A stretch of DNA of 64,000 nucleotides from the NCBI GenBank assembly GCA_019637155.1, contig JAHBWE010000030.1:41646-105645 (forward strand), read 5' to 3'. Shown in pieces: positions 16,398 to 25,160 of the stretch (positions are counted from its first letter, which is position 1; the number at the start of each line of letters is the position of its first letter). Source of the stretch: Labilithrix sp. (GTDB lineage Bacteria > Myxococcota_A > Polyangia > Polyangiales > Polyangiaceae). Made by a program: the position numbers and the translations under genes. The notes under the pieces were generated by a model that saw nothing but the letters and a program-made list of their open reading frames with translations, searched no databases and had not been told where the DNA came from.

Positions 16398-17105
16398 CTA
16401 CGCCGGGCCGAAGACCTCGACCTCGACGCCGTCGGAGTAGTGGGTGGTGCGGTAGCGGCCGTTCAGGAGGCCGGCGGTGCCGCAGAGGTTCTCCTCGAGG
16501 TAGACCAGCTCGGCGCGGCGGGCGGGGTAGGGGACGTGGTGGACCTGGCCCGTCAGCACCTTGTCCTTGTGCTGGACGAACAAGTAGTAGCGCTCGAGGA
16601 GGAAGTGCTCGAGCGTCCCGAGCTCGCTCGGGCCGAGCTCCTCGCCGACGTCGTAGACCACGTCGAGCGTCGCGCGCGGGTCCGACTTGCGGACCGAGCC
16701 GAAGGCGACGCGGTCGCCGTCGCGCACCACCGTCATCTCCGCGTGATGGTAAGGGAGGCCCCAGCCGAGCCGCGCCGCGCGCACCGCGAGCCACGAGCTC
16801 GCCTCGAGCGAGAAGAAGTACACGCCCGGCTTGCCGTCGCGATGCACGTACGTGCGCAGGTTCGTCTCGAGGAAGTCCAGCGCCGCGCGGCGCGGGAGCC
16901 ACGACGGGCGCGTCGCCTCCATCCGGAACGGCACGAGCCCCACCCACGCCTCGCCCTCCCAGAGATCGAGCTCGAACGCGCGCGGCACGAGCTTCCGCAC
17001 CATCTCCGGATCGAAGGACCAATGCACGAAGAGCAGCTCGCGCCAGCGCTGGGTGCCGCTGTTCGCGCCTTCGGGACGTTCGGGCTTTCGACGATCGAGC
17101 TTCAC
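16398..17105 (-). CDS. DUF2071 (YqjF-like) protein
   Basis: 235 residues from the GTG at 17105, which overlaps the stop of the methyltransferase gene as GTGA. Family hallmarks are visible: LLFVHWSFDPEMVRKLVP, VGLVPFRMEATRP, FLETNLRTYVHRDGKPGVYF and FLLERYYLFVQ. Bacillus YqjF belongs here and has an acetoacetate-decarboxylase-like fold, but its reaction is not known. The protein is cytoplasmic. Its tight coupling to a protein-repair methyltransferase is noted, though no shared pathway is evident. Confidence 0.85.
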   Translation of the reverse strand: MKLDRRKPERPEGANSGTQRWRELLFVHWSFDPEMVRKLVPRAFELDLWEGEAWVGLVPFRMEATRPSWLPRRAALDFLETNLRTYVHRDGKPGVYFFSLEASSWLAVRAARLGWGLPYHHAEMTVVRDGDRVAFGSVRKSDPRATLDVVYDVGEELGPSELGTLEHFLLERYYLFVQHKDKVLTGQVHHVPYPARRAELVYLEENLCGTAGLLNGRYRTTHYSDGVEVEVFGPA

Positions 17106-17758
17106 GCGACGTGGACCATCGGGACGAAGCGTACCGCCCCGAGGTCTTGTTTCGTCAGCATACCGTCCTTCTTCAGCCAGCGCTCGAGCCGCTGATCTTG
17201 CTCCTGCGAGCCGACCGGGACGATGACGAAGCCGCCGTCGGCGAGCTGATCGACGATCGCGCGCGGCAGCGTCTCCGGCGCCGCCGTCACCACCGCGCGA
17301 TCGTAGGGCGCGCCCGCGGGCCAGCCGAGCCAGCCGTCGCCGTCGTGCACGTGCACGTTGTGACAGCCGATCTCCGCGAGGATCGTGCGCGCGCGTTGCG
17401 CGAGCTCCGGGATCACCTCGACGCTGTCGACGCGCGCCGCGAGCTTGCAGAGCACCGCCGCCTGGTAGCCGGAGCCGGTCCCGATCTCGAGCACGCGCTC
17501 CGTGCCGGTGAGCTCGAGCGCCTCGCTCATCATGCCGACGAGCGAGGGCTGCGAGATCGTGACGTCCCATCCGATCGAGAGCGGGTGATCCGCGTACGCG
17601 AGCTCGACCGAGTGCTCGGGGACGAAGCGGTGCCGTGGCACTTCGCGCATGACGTCGAGCACACGCGCATCCTGCACGACGCGCGCAACGATTTCGTCCA
17701 CCAGGTATGCGCGCGCTTTCGCGGCGTCGGCCTCTCGGTCACGGAAGAACACAGCCAT
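17102..17758 (-). CDS. pcm: Protein-L-isoaspartate O-methyltransferase
   Basis: 218 residues from the ATG at 17758; a ribosome-site-like GACGAGGA lies just before it, whereas the longer frame would need TTG. The enzyme methylates isoaspartyl residues in aged proteins using S-adenosylmethionine. The family motifs are present: VPRHRFVPE, the substrate loop ISQPSLVGMM, the SAM motif VLEIGTGSGYQAAVL, and the end block PETLPRAIVDQLADGG. The length is normal. It is coupled to the DUF2071 gene downstream. It is divergent from the enoyl-CoA hydratase gene across about 50 bases. Confidence 0.95.
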   Translation of the reverse strand: MAVFFRDREADAAKARAYLVDEIVARVVQDARVLDVMREVPRHRFVPEHSVELAYADHPLSIGWDVTISQPSLVGMMSEALELTGTERVLEIGTGSGYQAAVLCKLAARVDSVEVIPELAQRARTILAEIGCHNVHVHDGDGWLGWPAGAPYDRAVVTAAPETLPRAIVDQLADGGFVIVPVGSQEQDQRLERWLKKDGMLTKQDLGAVRFVPMVHVA

Positions 17759-17809
17759 TCCTCGTCCCGTCCTCGAGCGGAGAACAGGCAAACACTATAC
17801 CTTCTGCGC

Positions 17810-18706
17810 ATGGATCGGCTCACGACGATGACGTACGAAACGACGGGTCCGGTGGCGCGCATCACGTTGAACCGGCCCGAGCGCGGCAACGGCATCACCC
17901 TCGAGATGCCGCGCGAGATGGCGGCGTGCGTCGAGCGCGCGAACCTCGATCCCGCCGTCCACGTCATCGCGCTCTCCGGCAACGGGAAGGGCTTCTGCGG
18001 CGGCTACGACCTCGTCGCGAGCGCGGAGAAGCTCGGGGCGGGGGCGGAGCTCGGCGCGGGCATGCCGCCCGGCTCGCCGCTCGACCCCGCCGTCATCGCG
18101 AAGAACCACGACCCGAGCGCGGTCTGGGACCCGGTCGTCGACTACCAGATGATGAGCCGCAACGTCCGCGGCTTCATGAGCCTGTTCCACTCCGACAAGC
18201 CGGTCGTGTGCAAAGTGCATGGGTTCTGCGTGGCGGGCGGGACCGACATGGCGCTCTGCTCGGACCTCCTCGTCATCGAGGACGAGGCGAAGATCGGCTA
18301 CCCGCCGGCGCGGGTCTGGGGCGTGCCGACGACCGCGGTCTGGGCGTACCGGATCGGGATCGAGAAGACGAAGCGGCTCCTCTTCACCGGCGACTGCCTC
18401 ACCGGCGCGCAGGCAGTCGAGTGGGGGCTCGCGACCGAGTGCGCGCCGCGCGACCTGCTCGACGAACGCTTCGAGACGCTCGTCGCCCGCGTCGCGAAGA
18501 TGCCGGTGAACCAGCTCGTGATGATGAAGCTGCTCGTGAACCAGACCGTCGCGACGGCGGGCCTCCACGCGACGCAGATCCTCGGCACGATGTTCGACGG
18601 CGTCGCGCGCCACACACAAGAGGGCTACGCGTTCCAGCGTCGCGCCGCGGAGGCCGGCTTCAAGCAGGCCGTCCGCGAGCGCGACGAGCCTTACTCCTCG
18701 AGGTAA
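17810..18706 (+). CDS. Enoyl-CoA hydratase/isomerase family protein
   Basis: 298 residues. The crotonase fold is clear: VARITLNRPERGN at the start, the oxyanion-hole region VIALSGNGKGFCGGYDL, then KVHGFCVAGGTDMALCSDLLV and KIGYPPARVWGVP. An insert after the first oxyanion block makes it about 35 residues longer than typical members. The catalytic Glu pair of true hydratases is not obvious, so isomerase or another crotonase activity is possible. A TATACC box lies shortly before the ATG; another ATG is at 17828. The 3' end overlaps the convergent sigma factor gene by 16 bases. Confidence 0.9.
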   Translation: MDRLTTMTYETTGPVARITLNRPERGNGITLEMPREMAACVERANLDPAVHVIALSGNGKGFCGGYDLVASAEKLGAGAELGAGMPPGSPLDPAVIAKNHDPSAVWDPVVDYQMMSRNVRGFMSLFHSDKPVVCKVHGFCVAGGTDMALCSDLLVIEDEAKIGYPPARVWGVPTTAVWAYRIGIEKTKRLLFTGDCLTGAQAVEWGLATECAPRDLLDERFETLVARVAKMPVNQLVMMKLLVNQTVATAGLHATQILGTMFDGVARHTQEGYAFQRRAAEAGFKQAVRERDEPYSSR

Positions 18707-20001
18707 GAGGAGAGCTGGCGCGCGCTCGCCATCGTGCGGAGCTTCGCGAGCGCGGACTGCTCGATCTGGCGGATGCGCTCGCGCGTGAGGTGGAGCATCG
18801 CCCCGACCTCCTCGAGGGTGTGCTCGCGCGCGTGGTCGAGCCCGAAGCGGAGCGCGAGGATCTTGCGCTCGCGCTCCTCGAGGCGCGCGAGGAGGCCGCC
18901 GACCTCGCCGCCGAGCGCGTTCAGCGCGGCGGTCTGATCGGGCGCCGGCGCGTTCGACGGCACGAGGTCGACGAGGCGCGCCTCACCGTCTTCGCCGACC
19001 GGGATGTCGAGGCTCGACGGCTGCGGCGGGAGGGTGAGGATGTTCTCGATCCGATCGCGCCCGAGCTTGGTCGCGGTCGCGATCTCCTCGATCGTCGGCT
19101 CGCGATCGTGCTGCGCCGCGAAGGCGGAGCGGAGCTTGGCGATGCGGCGGCGATCGTCGGCGACGTGGACGGGGAGGCGCACGGTGCGATCGAGCAGCGC
19201 GCGCTGGAGCGACTGCTTGATCCACCACGCCGCGTAGGTGCTGAAGCGGAACCCGCGGCGATGGTCGAACTTCTCCGCCGCGCGGAGGAGCCCGATGTTG
19301 CCTTCTTGCACGAGGTCGAGGAGCGCGACGCCGCGACCGAGGTACTTGCGCGCGAAGAGGACGACGAGGCGGAGGTTGCCGGTGAGGAGGCGATCGCGCG
19401 CGTTCTCGAGCTGCGTCTCCGCGCGCTCGATCGCGAGGACCGCCTCCGCGTCTTCGGCGCTCTCCTCCGCCGCCGCGCGCACGCCGGCGACGAGGGCGAG
19501 GCGCACCTCGCTGTCGATGCGGAGGCGCGCGACCGTCGCCGCGGCCTCGGCCCGCTCCTTCGCGTGGACGGAGCGCGCCTTCTCGAGCGCGCCGGCGAGC
19601 TCGCCCTCGACCTTGACGAGGTCGAGGTTCGCTTCGTCGGGGTTGAGGAGGAGATCGCGCGCGGTCGCGCGGCCTGCGCGCATGTCGTCGCCGAGCGCGG
19701 CGAGCGCGCTCGCGCCGGCGGGAGCGGCGAAGAGCGACTCGTAGAGCGAGCGCTCCGCGTGCGCGATCTTCTCGCCGATCTCGGTCTCCTGCGCCGCGGT
19801 CAGCACCGACGTGCGCGCCATCTCCGCAAGGTAGAGGTCGTCGATGCCGGCGACGTCGCGCGGACTGACACGGCGCCCAGCTCGAGCGGGGCGTTTGTTC
19901 GCCTCGGCCGGCTTCGCCGCTCGCGGGACACGCGAACGTGAGCGACCACGCACGGGACGATTTCCCGTGCTACGAACAGAAGCACCTTTCGAAGTAGTCA
20001 T
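18691..20001 (-). CDS. RNA polymerase sigma-70 family factor (primary-like group)
   Basis: 436 residues from the ATG at 20001, preceded by GGAG. The basic N-terminus is followed by region 1.2 (DLYLAEMARTSVLTAAQE) and a charged non-conserved insert. Regions 2.1-2.4 read NLRLVVLFARKYLGRGV, LLDLVQEGNIGLLRAAEKF and FSTYAAWWIKQSLQRAL; region 3 is EPTIEEIATATKLG; region 4.2 is EEVGAMLHLTRERIRQIEQ. The motifs are those of the RpoD-related group and not an ECF factor. Because region 1.1 is absent and the N-terminus is atypical, it is more likely an alternative factor than the housekeeping one. An ATG at 20010 is also possible. Confidence 0.93.
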   Translation of the reverse strand: MTTSKGASVRSTGNRPVRGRSRSRVPRAAKPAEANKRPARAGRRVSPRDVAGIDDLYLAEMARTSVLTAAQETEIGEKIAHAERSLYESLFAAPAGASALAALGDDMRAGRATARDLLLNPDEANLDLVKVEGELAGALEKARSVHAKERAEAAATVARLRIDSEVRLALVAGVRAAAEESAEDAEAVLAIERAETQLENARDRLLTGNLRLVVLFARKYLGRGVALLDLVQEGNIGLLRAAEKFDHRRGFRFSTYAAWWIKQSLQRALLDRTVRLPVHVADDRRRIAKLRSAFAAQHDREPTIEEIATATKLGRDRIENILTLPPQPSSLDIPVGEDGEARLVDLVPSNAPAPDQTAALNALGGEVGGLLARLEERERKILALRFGLDHAREHTLEEVGAMLHLTRERIRQIEQSALAKLRTMASARQLSSYLEE

Positions 20002-20235
20002 GCTCTCCATGAGGACACCGGCCGTCTCGCGCGGTTGGTTGGAGCGCGAGGGGCTTACTCACCGTAAGCATCAACCGCGCCCTGTCTTCGCGTCGCGGCT
20101 CGAAATCGCGCAAGAGCTTCGCGGGCCGCACGTGGTCCGATGCTCCCCGCGGCGGCGAGGAGCCGGTGCCGCCGCGGGAAATCGCGCCTGAGCTTCGGTC
20201 GCGCTCGGCGCGGACAAACGCGCTAACCTGACGGC

Positions 20236-21150
20236 GTGAGCGATACCACCGAAGCTCGACCGGGCGCACCCCGTCCCGTTGCCGCCGGCTCTGCGCCGCG
20301 GCCGCCGGCGCCGAGCACCGCCCGCCTCGCGCCGCGCGCTCCCGCAAAGCCTGCCGCCCCCCCCGCCGCGTCGACGCCGCGCGCCCTCCCTCCCGACGAC
20401 GGTGACTTCGACGAGCTCCGGTCGAGCGCCGTCATCCCCGCCGCGGAAGAGGCCAGGGATCTCCTCCCCGTTCCGCCCGCGCCGTCGACGCCGCCGGTGC
20501 CTCCGCCGATCCCGCGCGCGCAGTCGTCGGCGGACCTCCTCGACAAACCCCGCGCGCCGGCGCCGATGAAGTCTCTGTTCGGTGGGTCGGTCGCGCCGAC
20601 GCCGACCGCGCCGCTCGTCGTCGAGCCGGTGACGCAGCCGATGGCTCCGCCCGCGTCCGTGCCGCCGGCCGCCGCGCCCGTCGCGCCCGTCGCGCCTGTC
20701 GTGCCGGAGCCGATCACGCTCTCGAACCAGGCGCACGATCAGCTGCAGCAGATCCTCCGCGGCGTGCTCGAGTCCACGCTCGCGCCGGTGCTCGCGAAGC
20801 AGCAGGAGCTCGAGGCGCGCCTCGAGGCGCTCTCACGCGCGCCGGTCTCGCGCCAGCCGTCGTCGGCCGCGCTGCCGGCGATGCGCTCGATGGCGCCGTC
20901 GATCGACATCACCGGCTCGCTCGCGCCGGCGGGCCCGCGCCCGTCGCTCGTGATGACGAGCTACGGACCGGTGAGCGTGCTCCCGGGCCCCGCGCCGCGC
21001 CCGGCGATCGAGACCGCGCTCGAGAACGTCGGGCCGATCGACGTGCCCGACTTCGCCGGCAAGCGGAAGTTCGCGGGTCGCATCATCATCGGCGTCCTCA
21101 TCGCCGGCGTCTTCAGCGCGATCGTCGCGACGGTGCTCAGCTACTCCTGA
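20236..21150 (+). CDS. Pro/Ala-rich protein with C-terminal membrane anchor, unknown function
   Basis: 304 residues from GTG. The first about 165 residues are low-complexity Pro/Ala/Arg sequence (RPPAPSTARLAPRAPAKPAA). Next comes a predicted amphipathic coiled region (AHDQLQQILRGVLESTLAP, LAKQQELEARLEALS) and near the end a single membrane helix (GRIIIGVLIAGVFSAIVATV). It is therefore a tail-anchored cytoplasmic protein. No family is recognised. The 234 bases before it, back to the divergent sigma factor gene, hold no obvious gene. Its 3' end overlaps the LysR gene by 14 bases. Confidence 0.75.
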   Translation: MSDTTEARPGAPRPVAAGSAPRPPAPSTARLAPRAPAKPAAPPAASTPRALPPDDGDFDELRSSAVIPAAEEARDLLPVPPAPSTPPVPPPIPRAQSSADLLDKPRAPAPMKSLFGGSVAPTPTAPLVVEPVTQPMAPPASVPPAAAPVAPVAPVVPEPITLSNQAHDQLQQILRGVLESTLAPVLAKQQELEARLEALSRAPVSRQPSSAALPAMRSMAPSIDITGSLAPAGPRPSLVMTSYGPVSVLPGPAPRPAIETALENVGPIDVPDFAGKRKFAGRIIIGVLIAGVFSAIVATVLSYS

Positions 21151-22075
21151 GCGCGCGGTCCGCCTTCTCGGCCTCGTAGCAGCGCCTCGAGAGCGCGGAG
21201 AGCTCGCGCACGAGGTAGTCGCGGAAGGCGACGACGCGCTGGGGCACGTAGCGCACGGACGGATAGACAACGTGGAGGTCCGAGCCGCCGAGGCGGTAGT
21301 CGGGGAGCACGCGAACGAGCTTGCCCGACGCCTCCTCGCGCGCGCAGAGGAAGAGCGGGAGCAGCGCGATGCCGCCGGCGGCGAGGACGGCCTTCTTCAT
21401 GAACGAGATGTCGTCGGCGGAGATCGATCCGCGCGGCTCCACCGCGTGCTCGTCGCCGTCGGGGCCGACGAGCTTCCACGTCATCGGCCCGCTGTCGGTC
21501 TGGAGGAGGACGCAGTCGTGCTGCGCGAGGTCCGCGAGCGAGGCCGGCGCGCCGCGTCGCGCGAGGTACTTCGCGGAGGCGTAGAGCCCGAGCTCGAGGC
21601 TGCCCACGCGCCGCGCGATGAGCGACTGATCGCGGAGCTTGCCCGCGCGCACCGCGAGGTCGAAGCCTTCGGCGACGAGGTCGACGACGCGGCTCCCGAG
21701 GCGGACCTCGACGTGCACGGTCGGGTGCTTCTTCACGAAGCGCGCCGCGATGCCGGCGACGGCCCACACCCCGAGATCGACCGGCGCGGTGATGCGCACG
21801 ACGCCGCGGAGCTCGCGCTGCAGGTCCGACGCGGCGCTCTGTGCCTCGTCGATGTCGGCGAGCGCACGCGCGACGCGATCGTGGAACGCGGTGCCGGCGT
21901 CGGTGAGGTGGAGCTTCCGCGTCGTGCGATGGAGCAGGCGCACGCCGAGGTCCTGCTCGAGCTGCGCGACGCTGCGGCTCACCGAGGACTTCGGGAGCCC
22001 GAGCGCCTTTGCCGCAGCGGTGAAGCTGCCGTCTTGAACGACGCGAACGAAGGCCGTGACGTGATTCAGATCCAA
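21137..22075 (-). CDS. LysR family transcriptional regulator
   Basis: 312 residues. The start is TTG at 22075 with GGAG a few bases upstream. The winged helix-turn-helix covers residues 1-60 (HVTAFVRVVQDGSFTAAAK, LPKSSVSRSVAQLEQDLG, RLLHRTTRKLHLTDAG) and the LysR substrate-binding domain follows (VRITAPVDLGVWAVAGI, DLAVRAGKLRDQSLIARRVG). It belongs to the large CrgA/DsdC-like subgroup. The divergent start of an FMN reductase gene lies 32 bases away, the classic arrangement in which a LysR protein controls its neighbour. The ligand is unknown. Confidence 0.95.
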   Translation of the reverse strand: MDLNHVTAFVRVVQDGSFTAAAKALGLPKSSVSRSVAQLEQDLGVRLLHRTTRKLHLTDAGTAFHDRVARALADIDEAQSAASDLQRELRGVVRITAPVDLGVWAVAGIAARFVKKHPTVHVEVRLGSRVVDLVAEGFDLAVRAGKLRDQSLIARRVGSLELGLYASAKYLARRGAPASLADLAQHDCVLLQTDSGPMTWKLVGPDGDEHAVEPRGSISADDISFMKKAVLAAGGIALLPLFLCAREEASGKLVRVLPDYRLGGSDLHVVYPSVRYVPQRVVAFRDYLVRELSALSRRCYEAEKADRALRSS

Positions 22076-22107
22076 GAGAGCTCCGAGTAGAGTGCCGATC
22101 GATCCCG

Positions 22108-22683
22108 ATGACCACAGATTCCCTCCGCATCCTCGGCGTTTCTGGCAGCCTGCGAAAGGCCTCGTTCAACACCGCGCTCCTCCGCGCCGCGATCGCGATC
22201 GCGGTGGAGGAGAAGCTGCCGATCTCCTTCGAGATCGCGACGATCGGCGACCTCCCGCTCTACGACGAGGACGTCCGCGCGGCGGGGCTCCCCGCGCCGG
22301 TGCAGCGCTTCCGCGATCGGATCGCGGCGGCCGACGCGATCCTCTTCGTGTCGCCGGAGTACAACTTCTCGATCCCGGGCGTCCTCAAGAACGCGATCGA
22401 CTGGGCGTCGCGTCCGCCGAGCCAGCCCTTCGCCGACAAGCCCTGCGCGGTGATGGGCGCGAGCGGCGGCATGAGCGGGACGATGCGGATGCAGTATCAC
22501 CTCCGCCAGGTCGCGGTGTTCTTGAACATGCACATGCTCACCGGGAGCGAGGTCTTCGTGCGCAACGCGAAGACCGTGTTCAACGACGACCTGACGAAGC
22601 TCACCGACGAGCCGACGCGCCAGGCCGTCGCGAAGCTGCTCGGCGCGCTCGTCGCGTGGACGAAGCGCCTGCAGGCGAGCTAG
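22108..22683 (+). CDS. NADPH-dependent FMN reductase family protein
   Basis: 191 residues, the full length of the family. The flavodoxin-like start ILGVSGSLRKASFNTALLRA binds the FMN phosphate, and FVSPEYNFSIPGVLKNAIDW is the conserved P-E-Y-N motif of ArsH/chromate reductase-like proteins. CAVMGASGGMSGTMRM follows. It probably reduces quinones, azo compounds or metal ions with NAD(P)H. The divergent LysR regulator probably controls it, perhaps in response to oxidants. It is convergent with the esterase gene; the stops overlap by 4 bases. Confidence 0.93.
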   Translation: MTTDSLRILGVSGSLRKASFNTALLRAAIAIAVEEKLPISFEIATIGDLPLYDEDVRAAGLPAPVQRFRDRIAAADAILFVSPEYNFSIPGVLKNAIDWASRPPSQPFADKPCAVMGASGGMSGTMRMQYHLRQVAVFLNMHMLTGSEVFVRNAKTVFNDDLTKLTDEPTRQAVAKLLGALVAWTKRLQAS

Positions 22684-23552
22684 AGACGGCGGAAGAAGGA
22701 CCAGCTCGCCGCTGCGGCCTCGTCCCACACCCAGTGCGTCAGGTTGTGGATCGGACACCACGCGACCGGCGCGCCGGCCTTGCAGCTCTTGTACGCGGTG
22801 CACTCGGCGTAGCCCGTCGTCTCGACCTCGGTCTCGTTGCAGCCGTTCACGTGCGCCCAGTACTCGGCGGAGTAGCGGCCGCTGTCGAGGCCGACGCTGA
22901 AGTCGCGATCGCCGTGGAGCGCGATGATCGCGGTCGGCTGCTGGCCGGGGCACTTCGGCGCGCCGTTCGGCCACTTCTCTTCCTGGTTGTAGGGTGCGCC
23001 GCCGGCGCTCGAGGAGATGCCGCGGAAGACGCCGGCGTGCTGGCAGGCGAAGACGTTCACGAAGAAGCCGCCGCTCGAGTAGCCCGCGCCGAACACGCGC
23101 GCCTTGTCGATCGGGAGCGTCTTGGTGAGCTCGTCGACGAGGGCGAGCGTGAACGCGGCGTCGCGGTTGCCCTTCTTCGTCTCGAGGTCCCAGCCCGCGT
23201 TGATGCCGTCGGGGTAGGCGATGAACGCGTCGTTGCCGGTCGCGGTCTCCCACTTCCAGTCGCGGTGGAGGCTCGTCATCGAGCCGCCGTCGCCGTGGTA
23301 GACGAGGATGAGCGGGAGGCGCGCGTCGGGCGCGGGCGCGGGCGGCGCGACGAGGAGGTACTGCCGCGTCTTGTCCGCGACCTGGATCGACTTCGGCGTC
23401 ACCGTCACTGCCGGCGGCGTCGCCGGCGGAGTCGCGCGCGTGAGCACGGCGCTCTCGCCGGTGAGGGGCGTGACCTTGATCGAGGCCTTCTGCTTGCGGT
23501 GACAGGCGACGAGGCTCAGCGCGACGACGAAGAGCCACCCGGTGCGGGTCAT
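22680..23552 (-). CDS. Esterase lipoprotein of the PHB depolymerase (LpqC-like) family
   Basis: 290 residues. The lipoprotein signal ends LFVVALSLVAC. The alpha/beta hydrolase core shows LPLILVYHGDGGSM with the oxyanion hole, the nucleophile Ser in FGAGYSSGGFFVNV, Asp in ALHGDRDFSV and His in IHNLTHWVW. Six Cys (FACQHAG, KCPGQ, GCNETE, ECTAYKSC, WCP) fit an exported protein. It resembles the feruloyl esterase and PHB depolymerase subfamily; the natural ester is unknown. It lies just downstream of the YceI genes on the same strand. Confidence 0.88.
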   Translation of the reverse strand: MTRTGWLFVVALSLVACHRKQKASIKVTPLTGESAVLTRATPPATPPAVTVTPKSIQVADKTRQYLLVAPPAPAPDARLPLILVYHGDGGSMTSLHRDWKWETATGNDAFIAYPDGINAGWDLETKKGNRDAAFTLALVDELTKTLPIDKARVFGAGYSSGGFFVNVFACQHAGVFRGISSSAGGAPYNQEEKWPNGAPKCPGQQPTAIIALHGDRDFSVGLDSGRYSAEYWAHVNGCNETEVETTGYAECTAYKSCKAGAPVAWCPIHNLTHWVWDEAAAASWSFFRRL

Positions 23553-23566
23553 CGCCTCCGAGCGTA

Positions 23567-24202
23567 TCAGCTCTTCGGCTGCGAGCGGATCGTGAGCCGG
23601 ATGACGACGTCGTCGCGGATCAGGTCGTCCGCCTTGCCGGCGTAGACGAGGCCGAAGTCCTTGCGGTTGATCGCGAACTCCGCGTCGACGTCGGCGCTCG
23701 AGGCGGTGGTCCGGATCTTGGCGGGGAAGGTGATGCTCTTCGTCACGCCGTGGAACGTGAGGTTGCCCGTCACGGTGTGTGTGGCGCCCTTGTCGCCGCC
23801 TGGCGCGATCGACGTCGAGGCGAACGACGCCTTCGGGAATTTCTCGACGTCGAAGAAGTCGGGCGACTTGAGGTGCTTGATGAGGCCCTCCGGCGTGGTC
23901 GTGAGCGAGTCGGTGTCGATCTCCACCGTCACGCTGCTCTTCGTCGCGTCGTTCGCGACGAGGGCGACGTTGCCGCGGAACGAGGTGAACGCGCCGTCGT
24001 GCTTCGCGGTGACCTTCGAGCCCGTCCACTCGATCTTCGACGTGGCGGGCTCGATCGCGAGGCGCACCGCCTCCGCAGGGGCGGGCGCGCTCGCGGCCTG
24101 CTTCGCCTCGCTGGTCTCGGCCTTCGTTTTGTCCTGCGCCGGGTCCTTGCACGCGGCGAGCGCGAAGACGGCGAGGCCCAGGAGCGCGGCGTGTTTCGTC
24201 AC
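23567..24202 (-). CDS. YceI family lipoprotein
   Basis: 211 residues from the GTG at 24202, which overlaps the stop of the other YceI gene as GTGA. The signal LLGLAVFALAAC has a lipobox. The linker is Ala/Lys-rich. The lipocalin-like YceI fold is clear (ATSKIEWTGSKVTAKHDGAF, HLKSPDFFDVEKFPKASF, VTGNLTFHGVTKSITFP, FAINRKDFGLVY). Such proteins bind isoprenoid-like or amphiphilic molecules in the periplasm and are often induced by stress. This copy differs from its partner by its lipid anchor. Confidence 0.92.
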   Translation of the reverse strand: MTKHAALLGLAVFALAACKDPAQDKTKAETSEAKQAASAPAPAEAVRLAIEPATSKIEWTGSKVTAKHDGAFTSFRGNVALVANDATKSSVTVEIDTDSLTTTPEGLIKHLKSPDFFDVEKFPKASFASTSIAPGGDKGATHTVTGNLTFHGVTKSITFPAKIRTTASSADVDAEFAINRKDFGLVYAGKADDLIRDDVVIRLTIRSQPKS

Positions 24203-24774
24203 TTCGCCCTCTGGAGCTCGACCTCGAGCTGGATCGAGATCTCGTCGCCGACGAGGATGCCGCCCGCCTCGAGCGCGGCGTTCCAGGTCATCCCGAACTC
24301 CGAGCGCTTCACCTTCGTCTTCGCGGAGGCGCCCATCCGGACCATGCCCCAGGGGTCGGCGTGCTCGCCAGTGAGGCCTTCGACCTTGAGGACGACCTCC
24401 TTCGTGACGCCGTGGATCGTGAGGTCGCCGGCGACGTCGAATTCTTCGCTGCTCTTCGGGGTGACCTTCTTCGAGCGGAAGGTGATGAGCGGGTACTTGG
24501 CGACGTCGAAGAAGTCGGCGCTCCGGAGGTGCTGATCGCGCTTTTCGTCGCGCGTGTTGATCGAGGCGACGTCGATGTCGACCGTGACGGAGGAGCGCTC
24601 CGGGTTCTTCCGGTCGAAGGTGACGCTGCCGCTCACCTTCTGGAACTCGCCGCGCACGGTCGATACCATCATGTGCCGGACGCCGAACGTCACGCTCGTA
24701 TGCGAGCCGTCGAGCGTCCACTCGACCGCACCGGAGGGGGACTGCGTGGGCTGGGTAATGGCTTCGAGGGTCAT
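24199..24774 (-). CDS. YceI family protein
   Basis: 191 residues from the ATG at 24774, set by a strong ribosome site (AAAGGAG) nine bases upstream. There is no signal peptide, so it is predicted cytoplasmic, unlike classic periplasmic YceI. The fold shows SHTSVTFGVRHMMVSTVRGE, HLRSADFFDVAKYPLITFRS, GDLTIHGVTKEVVLKVEG and SEFGMTWNAALEAGGILVGD. It is translated with the lipoprotein copy downstream. It is divergent from the truncated outer-membrane protein gene. Confidence 0.93.
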   Translation of the reverse strand: MTLEAITQPTQSPSGAVEWTLDGSHTSVTFGVRHMMVSTVRGEFQKVSGSVTFDRKNPERSSVTVDIDVASINTRDEKRDQHLRSADFFDVAKYPLITFRSKKVTPKSSEEFDVAGDLTIHGVTKEVVLKVEGLTGEHADPWGMVRMGASAKTKVKRSEFGMTWNAALEAGGILVGDEISIQLEVELQRAK

Positions 24775-24782
24775 CTTCGTTT

Positions 24783-24789
24783 CTCCTTT
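24783..24789 (-). promoter_or_regulatory. Strong Shine-Dalgarno site of the YceI gene
   Basis: AAAGGAG (minus strand) lies nine bases before the ATG at 24774 and is one of the clearest ribosome sites in the window. It rules out the longer frame that would start at 25086 inside the opposite gene. Confidence 0.75.
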
Positions 24790-24867
24790 GGATACGTCCA
24801 TGGATGCCACCGATGTACGGTCGCGTTTTCCGCGCTCTCGCGAACGCATCGTTGCGGAGGTGGAACG

Positions 24868-25160
24868 ATGAGGCTCGCGCCGCTCCTCGCTGCCGCATCC
24901 ATCCTCCTCGCGCGCGAGGCGGCCGCGGGGGAGACGCACCTGTTCCTCCCCGTCGGCGGGAGCGTCGGCTACTCGTTCAACCCGAAGGGCCTCCAGAACG
25001 GCGCCGTCCTCGGGGCGGAGGCGAGCCTCGCGTGGGTGAAGACGAATTCGCTCGTGTACGGCGGGCTCTACACCGATTTCGTCCACGACTTCGGCGCGGA
25101 GGGCTCGCGCATCAGCCTCGGCCCCGAATTCGGCTGGGCGTTCTTCGGCGTCGACGGCGC
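24868..25160 (+). pseudogene. Outer-membrane protein gene, 5' fragment
   Basis: The ATG at 24868 opens a signal peptide (RLAPLLAAASILLAREAAAG) and then typical barrel sequence (THLFLPVGGSVGYSFNPKG, NGAVLGAEASLAWVKTNS, LVYGGLYTDFVHDFG, ISLGPEFGWAFFGVDG). After about 98 residues the barrel pattern stops sharply at the point where DUF1016 homology begins in another reading frame. The original frame runs on to 25569 as Arg/Ser-rich nonsense. No remainder of the barrel is found after the DUF1016 gene. The gene appears to have lost its 3' part when the DUF1016 gene arrived. Confidence 0.7.

Noticed and set aside
17810..20001. Operon of enoyl-CoA hydratase with the sigma factor
   Set aside because: The genes are convergent with a 16-base overlap at their ends, so no common transcript.
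20002..20235. Intergenic region between the divergent sigma factor and Pro-rich protein genes
   Set aside because: Read for tRNA, small ORF, riboswitch or operator; only GC-rich text with CTTACTCACCGTAAG, too weak to call.
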